Positions 1 to 8,328 are shown, counted from the stretch's first letter. The stretch is DNA of 34,734 nucleotides from Algoriphagus marincola DSM 16067 (GCF_000429405.1 NZ_AUBU01000021.1:1-34734); one strand, 5' to 3'. Notes: generated by a model not told the origin, from the sequence alone. A program made the numbers and translations.

Positions 1-336
1 ATACGGCTATGCGATCAAAAGCTGGAGAGACAACTGGGAAGAACTGACCGCATTTCTGGACTTTCCGCTGGAAATCAGAAAAATTATCTACACAACCAAC
101 ATCATCGAAAACCTGAATGGAAAAATCAGAAAATACACCAACAACAAGCTTTCCTACCCAACCGATGAAGCCGTACTGAAATCAGTATTCTTGGCAGTCA
201 TGGAAGCAACAAAAAAATGGACCATGCCTATCCGAGATTGGGGCATGATCCTAAACCAATTTATGATTATGTTTGAAAACCGTATAAAACTCTAACTAAC
301 CCTAAAATCTATTTACACACTTTTTGGGATAGTGTC
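1..336 (+). mobile_element. Right end of an IS256-family insertion sequence (partial)
   Basis: The window opens inside an insertion sequence. It contains the last 97 codons of the transposase (2-295) and then a terminal segment that, read inward on the minus strand, begins GACACTATCCCAAAAAGTGT, as expected of an IS terminal inverted repeat. I place the outer end near 336 because the minus-strand Crp-like coding sequence reads sensibly up to there and then enters IS sequence and stops. The left end and the target-site duplication lie outside the window, so the exact boundary is inferred. Confidence 0.75.
2..295 (+). CDS. IS256-family transposase, C-terminal fragment (cut by window edge)
   Basis: This is the C-terminal 97 residues of a mutator-type (IS256) transposase, the DDE enzyme that moves the element. 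The diagnostic stretch [16 protein letters not shown] (local residues 31-46) contains the conserved glutamate expected to complete the DDE triad in this family (local E36). The tail [15 protein letters not shown] is also family-typical. The frame is open from base 2 to TAA at 293-295, with no frameshift. Full-length members are about 390-410 residues, so roughly three quarters of the gene lies upstream of the window. Whether the element is intact cannot be judged here. Confidence 0.88.
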   Translation, partial: YGYAIKSWRDNWEELTAFLDFPLEIRKIIYTTNIIENLNGKIRKYTNNKLSYPTDEAVLKSVFLAVMEATKKWTMPIRDWGMILNQFMIMFENRIKL

Positions 337-698
337 GGGATTTCTTTACAAGCTTTGTCAAACCCTTCACGACTGATAGCAAGTACTTCGGTGTCTTTTC
401 CCGCTTGTATTGTACAATTAGAAGGAGTTCTATTCCGAAAACTATCTAAATCAGTTATCCAATAATCGGAAATAGCCAATGATAATACTTCTTCTGTGCC
501 TGAATGCGTGTTGATTTGGCTGAGATGCAATGCACCAGAGGATATATAATAATCGTAATTGCAGATTGAGCCAGGGTTTAGTATGATTTCTTTCTTTTTA
601 AAACTGAACGAAGTGAAATGGCTAAGTGCCTCCTCCATTTGAACGGAATCAAGGTGGATAAACCTTAGAATATGTTCTTTTAGTGGCTCTGTATGCAT
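309..698 (-). pseudogene. Crp/Fnr-type regulator truncated by IS256 insertion
   Basis: The 129-residue frame is the N-terminal cyclic-nucleotide-binding-like domain of a Crp-family regulator (beta-roll residues about 20-115, containing NPGSICNYDYYISSGALHL and ending near EGFDKACKEIP). Bacteroidota members of this group are about 190 residues and carry a C-terminal helix-turn-helix region, which is missing here. After about residue 121 the frame runs into the IS end, adding LSQKVCK before a stop. The product cannot bind DNA in the usual way and is probably inactive. It is the last gene of the minus-strand cluster, 2 nt after the VOC gene. Confidence 0.8.
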
Positions 699-700
699 CG

Positions 701-1102
701 TTACTCTATTATTGGTTCAATTAAATCCCAAAGATTGCCGTATAAATCTTTAAACACTGCAACCCTTCCATAGCTATGGGATTCGGGTTCACGTATAAAT
801 TCAACTCCATTTGATAAGAAGGCAGAATAGTCTTGGGAAAAATCAGTTGTATATAGGAACAAGAATACTCTTCCTCCTGATTGATTTCCTATGAATTGGC
901 TTTGGTGCTCGGTAGAGGCTTTAGCTAAAAGCAATTGGAACGTTGAGTAACTGTCCGGTGCAATTGTTACCCAGCGTTTGTCCCCCTGATCAGGTAATGG
1001 TTTATCCTCAATAAGTTTAAAATTGAGTTTACCTGTATACCATTGAATAGCTTCGTCATAGTCTTTTACCAGAATGGCGACTTTTCCAATATTTCGAGTC
1101 AT
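701..1102 (-). CDS. VOC-family (glyoxalase/bleomycin-resistance/dioxygenase fold) protein
   Basis: A 133-residue single-domain protein with the usual vicinal-oxygen-chelate layout: two beta-alpha-beta-beta-beta modules. The first starts GKVAILVKDYDEAIQWY (6-22) and the second ends GRVAVFKDLYGNLWDLIEP (112-130). The length matches standalone VOC proteins. These act as metal-dependent lyases, dioxygenases or ligand-binding resistance proteins, and the substrate cannot be read from sequence. The start codon overlaps the end of the MarR gene by 4 nt (ATGA), indicating translational coupling. The product probably acts on, or protects against, a compound sensed by that regulator (inference). Confidence 0.85.
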   Translation of the reverse strand: MTRNIGKVAILVKDYDEAIQWYTGKLNFKLIEDKPLPDQGDKRWVTIAPDSYSTFQLLLAKASTEHQSQFIGNQSGGRVFLFLYTTDFSQDYSAFLSNGVEFIREPESHSYGRVAVFKDLYGNLWDLIEPIIE

Positions 1103-1554
1103 TCTTCATTATATTTTAATAAAATATTTAAATGTGCATTGAACGCGGGGTATGCTGAGTTAATTGCACTAAAAAATCTTTTGTCAAATTCTTCAACGGC
1201 TTGTATGGCTGGTTTAACAACTTCTAATCCTGCCTTTGTGAGCATTAGAACTTTCGCACGTGTGTCCTTTTTATGATTAGCCCTGTTTATTAAACCTTTT
1301 GATTGAAGAGTTTTTAAAACAGTAGAAGTTGTCATTGGGTCGATTTTAGCAAAATTTGCCAATAATATTTGTGTTACTTCGTTATTGTTTGATTGAAGCC
1401 AGTGTGTTGATGCTAATAGTACAAATTGTGAATGTGTCAAATCATAAGGGCTTAACGCTTTTTTAATCTCCCTTTGCCAAAGGTTCGTAACCTTCCATAG
1501 CATGAAACCAGTACTATAGTCTGGTTTTTCATAGATGAAATCTGAGTTTTCCAT
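1099..1554 (-). CDS. MarR-family transcriptional regulator
   Basis: A 151-residue winged-helix regulator. The wHTH spans about residues 38-105: LTHSQFVLLAS, a recognition helix around PMTTSTVLKTLQSKGLI (73-89), then the wing NRANHKKDTRAKVLMLTKAG (90-109). MarR proteins bind as dimers to palindromes or paired half-sites, usually near their own promoter, and release DNA on binding a small aromatic ligand or on oxidation. The gene lies 3 nt after the SRPBCC gene and overlaps the VOC gene. A tandem 15-bp repeat at 1998-2027, upstream of the SRPBCC gene, is a plausible operator (inference). Confidence 0.9.
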   Translation of the reverse strand: MENSDFIYEKPDYSTGFMLWKVTNLWQREIKKALSPYDLTHSQFVLLASTHWLQSNNNEVTQILLANFAKIDPMTTSTVLKTLQSKGLINRANHKKDTRAKVLMLTKAGLEVVKPAIQAVEEFDKRFFSAINSAYPAFNAHLNILLKYNEE

Positions 1555-1557
1555 TTT

Positions 1558-1977
1558 CTAAGTGTTTTTTTCAGCTAATGCAACTAAGTTTTTTAGAGTT
1601 TCTGGCAAGCCCTTTTCTAAATTGCTGCCTATAACTTTAGAAAATAGAAATGAGAGTGGACCAGACATTACAAATTTGTGCGTTATTCTTATCTCTTTCT
1701 CGCCTTCAATGATGTAATGAATAATCTTCATTTTGCATAATGGCAGGGAACTAGTTGCCGTAAATGATTTTAACGGTGTACATTCTGTAATTTCAAATTT
1801 TGACTTTGGACCTTTTGTTGGGGTTAAAAATCCTTTTGCTCCTTCTATTAATGCACCCTCAATGCTGGAGCTTTTTATTTCTAAATCCCAATGATTCCAA
1901 TCGCTCACGTTCGACCAAAGTTGCCAAACTTTTTCCTTTGATGCTGTTGTTGATTTGCTTACTTCAAATGACCACAT
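1558..1977 (-). CDS. SRPBCC (START/polyketide-cyclase-like) family protein
   Basis: A 139-residue protein with SRPBCC-fold features: an opening strand-helix EVSKSTTASKEKVWQLWSNV (5-24) followed by WNHWDLEI, a central beta-sheet with ECTPLKSFTATSSLPLCKMK, and a C-terminal helix GLPETLKNLVALAEK. The fold makes a deep hydrophobic pocket and serves as a ligand binder or cyclase-like enzyme. No catalytic residues can be assigned. It is the first gene after the probable promoter at 2005-2035 and is followed within 3 nt by the MarR gene, so it is likely regulated by that repressor (inference). Confidence 0.8.
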   Translation of the reverse strand: MWSFEVSKSTTASKEKVWQLWSNVSDWNHWDLEIKSSSIEGALIEGAKGFLTPTKGPKSKFEITECTPLKSFTATSSLPLCKMKIIHYIIEGEKEIRITHKFVMSGPLSFLFSKVIGSNLEKGLPETLKNLVALAEKNT

Positions 1978-1997
1978 AATTGAATTTGTTTTGAATT

Positions 1998-2027
1998 ATA
2001 AGTGCAAATATAATAAGTGCACATATA
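1998..2027. promoter_or_regulatory. Tandem 15-bp direct repeat overlapping a promoter for the SRPBCC-MarR-VOC genes
   Basis: Two adjacent copies, ATAAGTGCAAATATA (1998-2012) and ATAAGTGCACATATA (2013-2027), differ at one base. Read on the minus strand, 2012-2005 is TATATTTG, a perfect match to the Bacteroidota -7 element TAnnTTTG. A TTTC at 2035-2032 sits near the expected -33 position. The repeat overlaps the promoter, so a bound protein would block transcription. The downstream MarR protein is the obvious candidate, but this is inference. Confidence 0.5.
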
Positions 2028-2037
2028 ATATGAAACA

Positions 2038-2751
2038 TTAAACCTCAAAATCCTTCATAGCCGGAAGAGTAATTTCCAGCGGGCAAATGGCAGGGCTGAG
2101 GTTGAGAATTGTATTTAGCATCATCCAAAGATCTTCCATTGGGATTTGTTTTCCGTTGTGTTTTGAGAGGGTTTCGGCTGTTGAATGTTTGTTATCTGTG
2201 TCAATGTAACCTGGATTGATTAGGGTCACTGATAGGTTTTTATCCTTGAAGCCAGCCCTAAGGCTTTGAGCGATGCCCCTTAGGGCAAATTTTGAAGCAT
2301 TGAAAGTGACTTCTGGCCTGCCAGTATTATCCAATGCTGAGGTTGAGCCTGTAAGTATGATTTGCGGTTTGGTCGAATCAAGAAGCTTGGGTAAAAGAGC
2401 TTGGATTTGAAAAATGCAGGAAGTTATGTTGGTGTTAATCATTGCCTCCAAATGAGTAGGATCGTCTTTTAAAAATGAATAATCACGCTCAAATGCTCTT
2501 TCTTCCCAAACACCAACATTGTAAATTAAAACGTCAATAGGAGTATCATGGAGTTTTGACAATACCGCTTCTCTTGCCTTCAAAGGTTCTGAAAGATCGG
2601 CGGTTAGCCAATAATGATGGGGTTCAGCCCACTGTGGTCTTTTACGTGAAATACCAATGACCTTGTACATTGGATTGATTTCCAAATTATTGAAGTAATA
2701 TCTACCAAGACCTTGGCTGGCACCATAGATGATGATTGTTCTTTTATCCAT
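2038..2751 (-). CDS. Short-chain dehydrogenase/reductase-fold protein lacking the catalytic tyrosine
   Basis: A 237-residue SDR. The nucleotide-binding loop is YGASQGLGRY (9-18), the acidic residue before the ADLS segment is present (D52), and an NVG motif (78-80) takes the place of NAG. The active-site serine region is TGSTS (134-138) and NPGYIDT (179-185) follows. In the YxxxK motif the tyrosine is phenylalanine: F150-N-A-S-K154, codon TTC on the minus strand at 2304-2302. Classical SDRs need this tyrosine as the general acid/base, so the protein may be catalytically altered, a binding protein or a regulator. It starts 1 nt after the upstream envelope gene and probably shares its transcript. 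Confidence 0.85.
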   Translation of the reverse strand: MDKRTIIIYGASQGLGRYYFNNLEINPMYKVIGISRKRPQWAEPHHYWLTADLSEPLKAREAVLSKLHDTPIDVLIYNVGVWEERAFERDYSFLKDDPTHLEAMINTNITSCIFQIQALLPKLLDSTKPQIILTGSTSALDNTGRPEVTFNASKFALRGIAQSLRAGFKDKNLSVTLINPGYIDTDNKHSTAETLSKHNGKQIPMEDLWMMLNTILNLSPAICPLEITLPAMKDFEV

Positions 2752-2752
2752 G

Positions 2753-3367
2753 TTATTGAAGTTGATATCTATAAAAAAGACCCAGAGAATGAGAACCTTT
2801 CCAGTTTTTATTCCAGCTGAGATCCAAAATTGCTCCTATAGCATTGCTACCGTAGGAGGGGCCTAGACTGATACTAATTGCTGTAGTTTTCTGACATGTA
2901 ATGAATTTAGAAGATGCACTGACCTGAAAAAACGGTTTCCAGCCCTTTTTTAAAGGTTGATAAAAGTACCATAAAAAGACATCCAAGCCATTAGGTTGGG
3001 AGGGAGAAAAACTAAGTAAAGAATAGAGAGAAGAATTGGAGTTTCCATCACTGAATTGAATTCCTAATGAAGGTTCAACGCTCTTTTGTGAAAAAGATCC
3101 ACCGGCTGCCAACCCAATTCCTTTCCATAAATCAATTCCTAGAAAAGGGGAGAGAAAAGATGAGTTTTCAGATGAAGAATCGAAGTTCCATACCCCAGAA
3201 GTAAAGGTATATAGACTTAGCTTAGTGCTTAATGAATCTAACGTGTTGAAATACCAATGTTCAAAGGAAAATGAAGAAGAATTGACCTTAAGTTCCAACG
3301 CACTTTGACCATTTACTTTTGGAAAGGATAGCAAAATGCATATGACTGTACCCACAAGCGCTCTCAT
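2753..3367 (-). CDS. Small exported envelope protein, possibly beta-barrel
   Basis: A 204-residue protein with a clear N-terminal signal peptide (MRALVGTVICILLSFPKVNG, cleavage probably before Q21). The rest is rich in Ser, Phe, Trp and Gly with alternating hydrophobic strands, for example ELKVNSSSFSFEHWYF and GLDVFLWYFYQPL, ending in the aromatic-containing SLGLFYRYQLQ. This pattern suggests a small outer-membrane barrel, but I do not recognise a named family. It lies 41 nt after the AraC gene and 1 nt before the SDR gene, so the three genes are likely cotranscribed. Confidence 0.65.
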   Translation of the reverse strand: MRALVGTVICILLSFPKVNGQSALELKVNSSSFSFEHWYFNTLDSLSTKLSLYTFTSGVWNFDSSSENSSFLSPFLGIDLWKGIGLAAGGSFSQKSVEPSLGIQFSDGNSNSSLYSLLSFSPSQPNGLDVFLWYFYQPLKKGWKPFFQVSASSKFITCQKTTAISISLGPSYGSNAIGAILDLSWNKNWKGSHSLGLFYRYQLQ

Positions 3368-3408
3368 TATTTTTGAGATAAAACTATGGGAGACTTTGAG
3401 ATTGTGCC

Positions 3409-4293
3409 TTACATATTTTTCGGTTTTTTTCTAAACTGTATAGGGGTAATACCATTCATTTCTTTGAAAAAATTGCTGAAATGTGCCGGAGAAGAAAATC
3501 CTAGCTCAAAAGCAATTTCGCTTCCGCTTAGTTGGGTGTAAAGAAGATGAGTTTGGGCTAGTTTGTTTAAAAATCTTTTCAAATGCTGAGAAGGAGGGAG
3601 GTTACTAACTTCTTTGACAGTATCCGAAAGGTGTGTGTAAGAGATAGCCATTTCCTCAGCAAAATGTTTTATTGATTTTGAGGATAAATTTGATGACTGA
3701 ATATGAGCTAAAAATCTTTGAAAGATCTCCTCCTTTCGGTTTGAGGAGGCTGTTTTTCCCTGAGACACTACTAAAATTTTTGAAAGTTTTAAATAAAATT
3801 TCTCAAAGGTGTACTTTGCTGATGAGGTAAAGCTTATTTCCCTTTCCAGTTGATCATAAATTAGTTCAAGCTCTGAAAATTCAGCTTGAGTTAATTTGAG
3901 ACTGTTTTCTTTCTTGGGATCGAAAAGAGGATATCTTTTAAAAAATGGGCTTTGATAATTGCTGATTTCAAGGAGTTCTGGGCTGATTAGAAGCATTTTA
4001 ATATCTCCTGAATAATCATGAGCAGTGCATTGTTGAATTTCAAGCGGAGCAATACAGGACAATACGGGATTTTGTTGCGTTTCCTGATTAAAGCCGCTTA
4101 CACTAAATCGCATCATTTGTGGGTAGGAAAGAGTAATCTCAAAAAAGTCATTTCGATAGACCGGTGTGGAGTGTGAAAGAGATGCCAGGTTCTTTGAAAA
4201 CCTGATCAGGAAAAGGTTTTGACTAGGGTCACTTTGATAACTGAATATTCCGGCCATTTTGAAATATTCTCGATGCGTTTTAAATACTTCCAT
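3409..4293 (-). CDS. AraC-family transcriptional regulator
   Basis: A 294-residue regulator with an N-terminal sensing domain (1-170, cupin-like but not closely recognised) and a C-terminal AraC-type double helix-turn-helix at about 205-290. The first HTH includes HFAEEMAISYTHLSDTVKEV and the second is the family signature around IAFELGFSSPAHFSNFFKEM (260-279), followed by GITPIQFRK. AraC proteins of this size usually respond to a small ligand and activate adjacent genes. The envelope and SDR genes follow closely on the same strand and are the likely targets. An inverted repeat at 4312-4346 upstream of the start may be its own operator. Confidence 0.92.
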   Translation of the reverse strand: MEVFKTHREYFKMAGIFSYQSDPSQNLFLIRFSKNLASLSHSTPVYRNDFFEITLSYPQMMRFSVSGFNQETQQNPVLSCIAPLEIQQCTAHDYSGDIKMLLISPELLEISNYQSPFFKRYPLFDPKKENSLKLTQAEFSELELIYDQLEREISFTSSAKYTFEKFYLKLSKILVVSQGKTASSNRKEEIFQRFLAHIQSSNLSSKSIKHFAEEMAISYTHLSDTVKEVSNLPPSQHLKRFLNKLAQTHLLYTQLSGSEIAFELGFSSPAHFSNFFKEMNGITPIQFRKKPKNM

Positions 4294-4311
4294 TTTAAAA
4301 AAATAGTTTTG

Positions 4312-4346
4312 CTGATAAGACTACATTCGGTTTAGGGGTTTATCAG
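4312..4346. promoter_or_regulatory. Inverted repeat upstream of the AraC-family gene
   Basis: CTGATAA (4312-4318) and TTATCAG (4340-4346) are perfect 7-bp inverted arms with a 21-bp spacer. The pair lies 19 to 53 bp upstream of the AraC-family start codon. Arm spacing of about two helical turns would suit a dimeric regulator. Autoregulation is inferred from position only. Confidence 0.35.
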
Positions 4347-4466
4347 AATACAACAAATCTTGACCAAAATTGAGTTTCTCTAATCACAAATTTGTTTGAG
4401 TTCTTAATTTTACAGAGATGAGTGAATTATAGAAATTGAAGTTTCCTGTGAATAATAGGACTAAGT

Positions 4467-4474
4467 TATCTTTG
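4467..4474 (+). promoter_or_regulatory. Bacteroidota-type -7 promoter element for the gene at 4528
   Basis: TATCTTTG matches the Bacteroidota sigma-ABfr -7 consensus TAnnTTTG exactly. A weak TTTC-containing segment lies about 25 bp upstream at the -33 position. The start of transcription would be near 4481, leaving a leader of about 47 nt. Confidence 0.5.
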
Positions 4475-4527
4475 TAATTATTTGCTTGCTTCAAATTAAA
4501 TCTGTCACATTTTTATTCAAATAAGTC

Positions 4528-4899
4528 ATGAAAATCGATTATAACGGAAGGATTTTTAAACTTGTTGAAACTTCTGGTACGGGTGAGTTGGATCCAAATC
4601 AAATTTTTCTTTACGAGCAAACTGGAGAGGTTTTAACCTGTATCTATAAAGGAAAAGGAATAGTTTCCGGCCATATTTTAGGAAAAGTCAATCCTCAGGA
4701 TGGAAGCCTGATTTTTTTGTATCATCAGTTGAATGAGGAAGGGGACTTATCCAGTGGAATATGCAGATCAACTCCAAATAGACTAGAATCGGGAAAAATC
4801 CTTCTGAATGAAAAATGGGAATGGATATCTGGAAAAACGGGAAGCGGGGAAAGTGTCTTGGAAGAAGTCAAATATGAAAGACCCGGTTTTGACCAATAA
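4528..4899 (+). CDS. Conserved small beta-rich protein of unknown function
   Basis: A 123-residue soluble protein without signal peptide or membrane helix. It is built of short strands and turns (YNGRIFKLVETSGTGELD, GEVLTCIYKGKGIVSGHILG, GSLIFLYHQLNEEGDLSSG, NEKWEWISGKTGSGESVLEEV), resembling the MORN-like repeat proteins of Bacteroidota. Databases often label similar proteins n-acetylglutamate synthase (from memory), but no GNAT acetyl-CoA-binding motif is visible, so I do not adopt that name. It has its own promoter-like element at 4467 and stands alone between the divergent AraC gene and the secreted nuclease gene. Confidence 0.7.
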   Translation: MKIDYNGRIFKLVETSGTGELDPNQIFLYEQTGEVLTCIYKGKGIVSGHILGKVNPQDGSLIFLYHQLNEEGDLSSGICRSTPNRLESGKILLNEKWEWISGKTGSGESVLEEVKYERPGFDQ

Positions 4900-5011
4900 A
4901 AATTACTTGACATAAGACTTCAGATCAAAAGTTTAACCTTTTCGTAATCTGTAAACCTTCCTTTCGAGCAAATCCTGATGCATTTTGCAAGTATAATTTA
5001 AACTTGATTTT

Positions 5012-8000
5012 ATGGTGAAAAATCTCTACTCCTTATTTTTGATTCTCCTTCTCCTTAGCCCATTTGCAGGGTGGTCACAGGAGGTATTTATCAATGAAAT
5101 CCATTATGATAATGCCAGTACGGACGTCGGTGAAGCAATCGAAATAGCTGGTCCTGCGGGAACTGACCTAACGGGATGGTCCATTGTTTTGTATAATGGT
5201 AACGGTGGTGCTGTATATGATACCAAAGATTTAAGTGGCACTATTCCTGACTCGGGCAACGGGTTTGGATTTGTCACACAATCTTACCCCACAAATGGTA
5301 TTCAAAACGGTAGTCCTGACGGAATCGCTTTGGTGGATAATGGAACTGTGGTTCAGTTTCTAAGCTATGAAGGTTCTTTTACTGCTATAGGCGGTCCTGC
5401 AAACGGATTAGTCAGTGTGGACATTGGGGTTTCGGAAAGCAGCTCTGCTCCGGTAGGTACTTCGCTTCAGCTCACCGGAAATGGTAAGCTTTATTCTGAT
5501 TTTTCATGGGCAGAAAGTGCCGCTTCCACCTTTGGTGCTGGAAACAATAACCAAACTTTCCTTTCCAATCCAGTGGTTTTTGTCAATGAATTTCACTACG
5601 ACAATGTAAGTACAGATGTAAATGAAGGGATTGAATTAGCAGGTACGGCCGGTCTTGACCTATTGGGATATTCCCTTGTTTTATACAATGGGAACGGAGG
5701 ATCTTCCTACAATACCATCAGTCTTTCAGGAATTCTTCCCAATCAGGACAATGGATTTGGTACTGCCTTTTTCTCTGTTTCAGGACTTCAAAACGGGGCA
5801 CCTGACGGATTTGCTTTGGTCGATCCTGAAGGCAATGTAATCCAGTTTTTAAGTTATGAAGGAAATTTTGTAGCTGTGGGTGGTCCTGCTGATGGTTTAT
5901 CCAGCCAAGATGTAGGAGTATCCCAGGGCTCCAGTACGCCTGTCGGGACTTCTTTACAACTTCAAGGTACTGGTAACAAGTACGAGGACTTTACTTGGTC
6001 TGAAAGTATAACTAGCACCTATAATCAGATCAATTCAGGCCAAAGCTTTGGTGGAGTAATCGTAGACCCTGAGCCAGTCCTGATTTCCATCGCGGAGGCT
6101 AGAACCAAGCCTCAGGGTTCGGAAGTATTGGTGAAAGGTGTTTTGACGGCATCTGATCAATTAGGAGGCCCTGCATTTTTGCAGGATGAAACGGGAGGGA
6201 TTCCTGTTTTTGATGCTCAGGTACATGGAACCGGATTGTATCAGATCGGAGACGAGATTCAGATCTTGGCCAGTGTAGGGGCTTTCAACCAGCAGGTCCA
6301 GTTGGGTAATGTATCTGAAATCGAACTAATCAGTTCCGGTAATCCAATCTCACCTAGAGTAGTTTCTATAGCAGAGATCAATCCAAGCCTGGAAGGACAG
6401 TTTATCCAGATTCCCGCAGCTGCCTTTGCTATTCCAAAGGGACTTCTATTCCCTGAAAGTAACTATGTAATTACTGACGGTACCGGCACAATTGACCTGC
6501 GAATCGACGGTCAGGTGAGCAGTTTGATTGGCAGAGTGATCCCAGCTGATGCACAGACCATCACCGGAGTATTGGGAAGCTTCCGGGGCACTTTGCAATT
6601 GTTCCCAAGGTTTATTGATGATTTGCCGGGTACTACTCCTTTCGAGCCAGCAGGATCGGATATTCCTGCCGGAGAGACCTTGGATGTGATGACATGGAAC
6701 ATGGAATTCTTTGGAGCTACCATCAATAATTTTGGTCCAAATGATATCACACTTCAAGCCGCCAATGCCCTTCAGGTACTTCAAGCTACCCTGCCTGATG
6801 TGATTGCAGTACAGGAAGTAAGTGATGAGGATCTTCTGGCCGGCATAGTAGCTCAATTGCCTGGATATGCTGTGATTTGCTCTGACCGATTCTCCCGGTC
6901 TTTTGAAGGGCCGGATCCTACATTCCCTCCTCAGAAGCTATGTCTGATTTACAATACTGAGGTGATTGAAATTCAGGAGACCAAAGTCTTGTTTGAGCAA
7001 ATTTACGATGAAGCCAGAATGGGTTTGAATAATCTGTTGGATGGCTACCCAACAGGTACCGCTTCTTCTTTCTGGTCCAGTGGACGTTTGCCTTGGCTGA
7101 TCACTGCCGTTGCAGATATCAATGGAGTTAAGGAAAAAATCAACTTCATCAATATTCATGCGAAGTCAGGTTCATCCAATGAGGATTTACTCAGAAGGAG
7201 ATTTGATAATCAGGCTTTGAAAGATAGCTTGGATGCCTTCTATGCAGATGAAAACATTATTCTGTTGGGTGACTACAATGATGATTTGGATGAATCGATC
7301 GGATCAGGAGCCAGCACCTTTGAGGTGATCATCACTGATCCTGATTTTGACGGGGTCACGGTGAGCTTGAGTGAAGCGGGGCTACGATCCTTTATTTTCA
7401 ATGATAATATGATCGACCATATTACCCTTTCCAACGAATTGTATGACAACTATCTGGAGGGTTCAGAGACTCTGTTCATTCCATTCAACCTCATTTCAAA
7501 CTATGCAAATACTACCTCAGATCACCTGCCAGTATCAGTTCGTTTGAAGGCAGGTGAACCCTTGGTATCTGATGCCGGAGAAGGTGGAGTCGTTTATTTG
7601 GGGTATGCACCTTTGGAAAGCATCACACTCCGAGCAGCTGATGCTTCCGGAGGAAATGGTGCCTACACTTATACTTGGAGTGATGGACAGGAAGGTCAGG
7701 AAATCATAGTGTCTCCAAAAGAGACAACTACCTATACGCTTACTGTGACTGATGAGGCAGGAAATGTGTTCATAGATGAAGTAACCGTCTGTGTAGTGGA
7801 TGTGAGAAGTGGAAGAAAAGGAGATCGTGTCTTGGTTTGTCTTCCACTGGGTAATTCTGGAAAAAAACGAACTCTTAGTGTATCGCCATTTGCTGTACCA
7901 GCTCTGCTAAAGAGAGGAGCAACTTTGGGAGCATGCGGCACAGCTCCATGTCAAACAAGTGGAGGCGAGCCATCTGAAGCAGATTTCAAATCAGCAAAAA

Positions 8001-8245
8001 TCAGAAGATTCTTTCCAAATCCAATGGATGCTGAGATTCACCTGGAATTGGACCAGCCGATTACCATAGAGGTCTCCTATGTCTTGTTCAATCATAGGGG
8101 GGAAACAATCAGCTTCGGTCTAGCTGAATTTGTGGAAGGAAAATTGAGTTTGAATTTCTCTGAAAATCAATTGGAAAGAGGTTTATACTACCTTCACTTA
8201 AGTCAGGGTCAGGAAACAAAAATTGTAAGGCTGTTTAAACGCTAA
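5012..8245 (+). CDS. T9SS-secreted protein: two lamin-tail domains, OB-fold region, endonuclease/exonuclease/phosphatase domain
   Basis: A 1077-residue secreted protein. Domains in order: signal peptide (1-22); lamin-tail domain 1 (about 23-185, opening EVFINEIHYDNASTD); lamin-tail domain 2 (about 190-345, opening VFVNEFHYDNVSTD); OB-fold region as in YhcR/DUF5689 proteins (about 352-540); EEP-fold catalytic domain (about 556-860); PKD-like segment with a Cys-containing tail; and a T9SS type-A sorting domain (about 1000-1077, starting RRFFPNP). Catalytic residues expected for a metal-dependent nuclease/phosphatase are visible: N563, E602, H716, D754/N756 and D837-H838. It probably degrades extracellular DNA, RNA or phosphoesters at the cell surface or outside the cell. 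A strong terminator follows at 8329. Confidence 0.9.
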   Translation: MVKNLYSLFLILLLLSPFAGWSQEVFINEIHYDNASTDVGEAIEIAGPAGTDLTGWSIVLYNGNGGAVYDTKDLSGTIPDSGNGFGFVTQSYPTNGIQNGSPDGIALVDNGTVVQFLSYEGSFTAIGGPANGLVSVDIGVSESSSAPVGTSLQLTGNGKLYSDFSWAESAASTFGAGNNNQTFLSNPVVFVNEFHYDNVSTDVNEGIELAGTAGLDLLGYSLVLYNGNGGSSYNTISLSGILPNQDNGFGTAFFSVSGLQNGAPDGFALVDPEGNVIQFLSYEGNFVAVGGPADGLSSQDVGVSQGSSTPVGTSLQLQGTGNKYEDFTWSESITSTYNQINSGQSFGGVIVDPEPVLISIAEARTKPQGSEVLVKGVLTASDQLGGPAFLQDETGGIPVFDAQVHGTGLYQIGDEIQILASVGAFNQQVQLGNVSEIELISSGNPISPRVVSIAEINPSLEGQFIQIPAAAFAIPKGLLFPESNYVITDGTGTIDLRIDGQVSSLIGRVIPADAQTITGVLGSFRGTLQLFPRFIDDLPGTTPFEPAGSDIPAGETLDVMTWNMEFFGATINNFGPNDITLQAANALQVLQATLPDVIAVQEVSDEDLLAGIVAQLPGYAVICSDRFSRSFEGPDPTFPPQKLCLIYNTEVIEIQETKVLFEQIYDEARMGLNNLLDGYPTGTASSFWSSGRLPWLITAVADINGVKEKINFINIHAKSGSSNEDLLRRRFDNQALKDSLDAFYADENIILLGDYNDDLDESIGSGASTFEVIITDPDFDGVTVSLSEAGLRSFIFNDNMIDHITLSNELYDNYLEGSETLFIPFNLISNYANTTSDHLPVSVRLKAGEPLVSDAGEGGVVYLGYAPLESITLRAADASGGNGAYTYTWSDGQEGQEIIVSPKETTTYTLTVTDEAGNVFIDEVTVCVVDVRSGRKGDRVLVCLPLGNSGKKRTLSVSPFAVPALLKRGATLGACGTAPCQTSGGEPSEADFKSAKIRRFFPNPMDAEIHLELDQPITIEVSYVLFNHRGETISFGLAEFVEGKLSLNFSENQLERGLYYLHLSQGQETKIVRLFKR

Positions 8246-8328
8246 CTAAATGAAAATACCCTGTCAATTCAAATGAACTAGCTCCCAAATATTGGACGGT
8301 TTTGAGAATGATTTAAATAAAAAGAAAG

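Noticed and set aside
4528..4899. N-acetylglutamate synthase annotation for the small protein
   Set aside because: No GNAT fold motif or acetyl-CoA-binding loop is visible and the protein is far too beta-rich.
6446..7159. Minus-strand frames opposite the EEP nuclease gene
   Set aside because: The plus-strand frame carries the catalytic motifs; the antisense frames have no domain signature.
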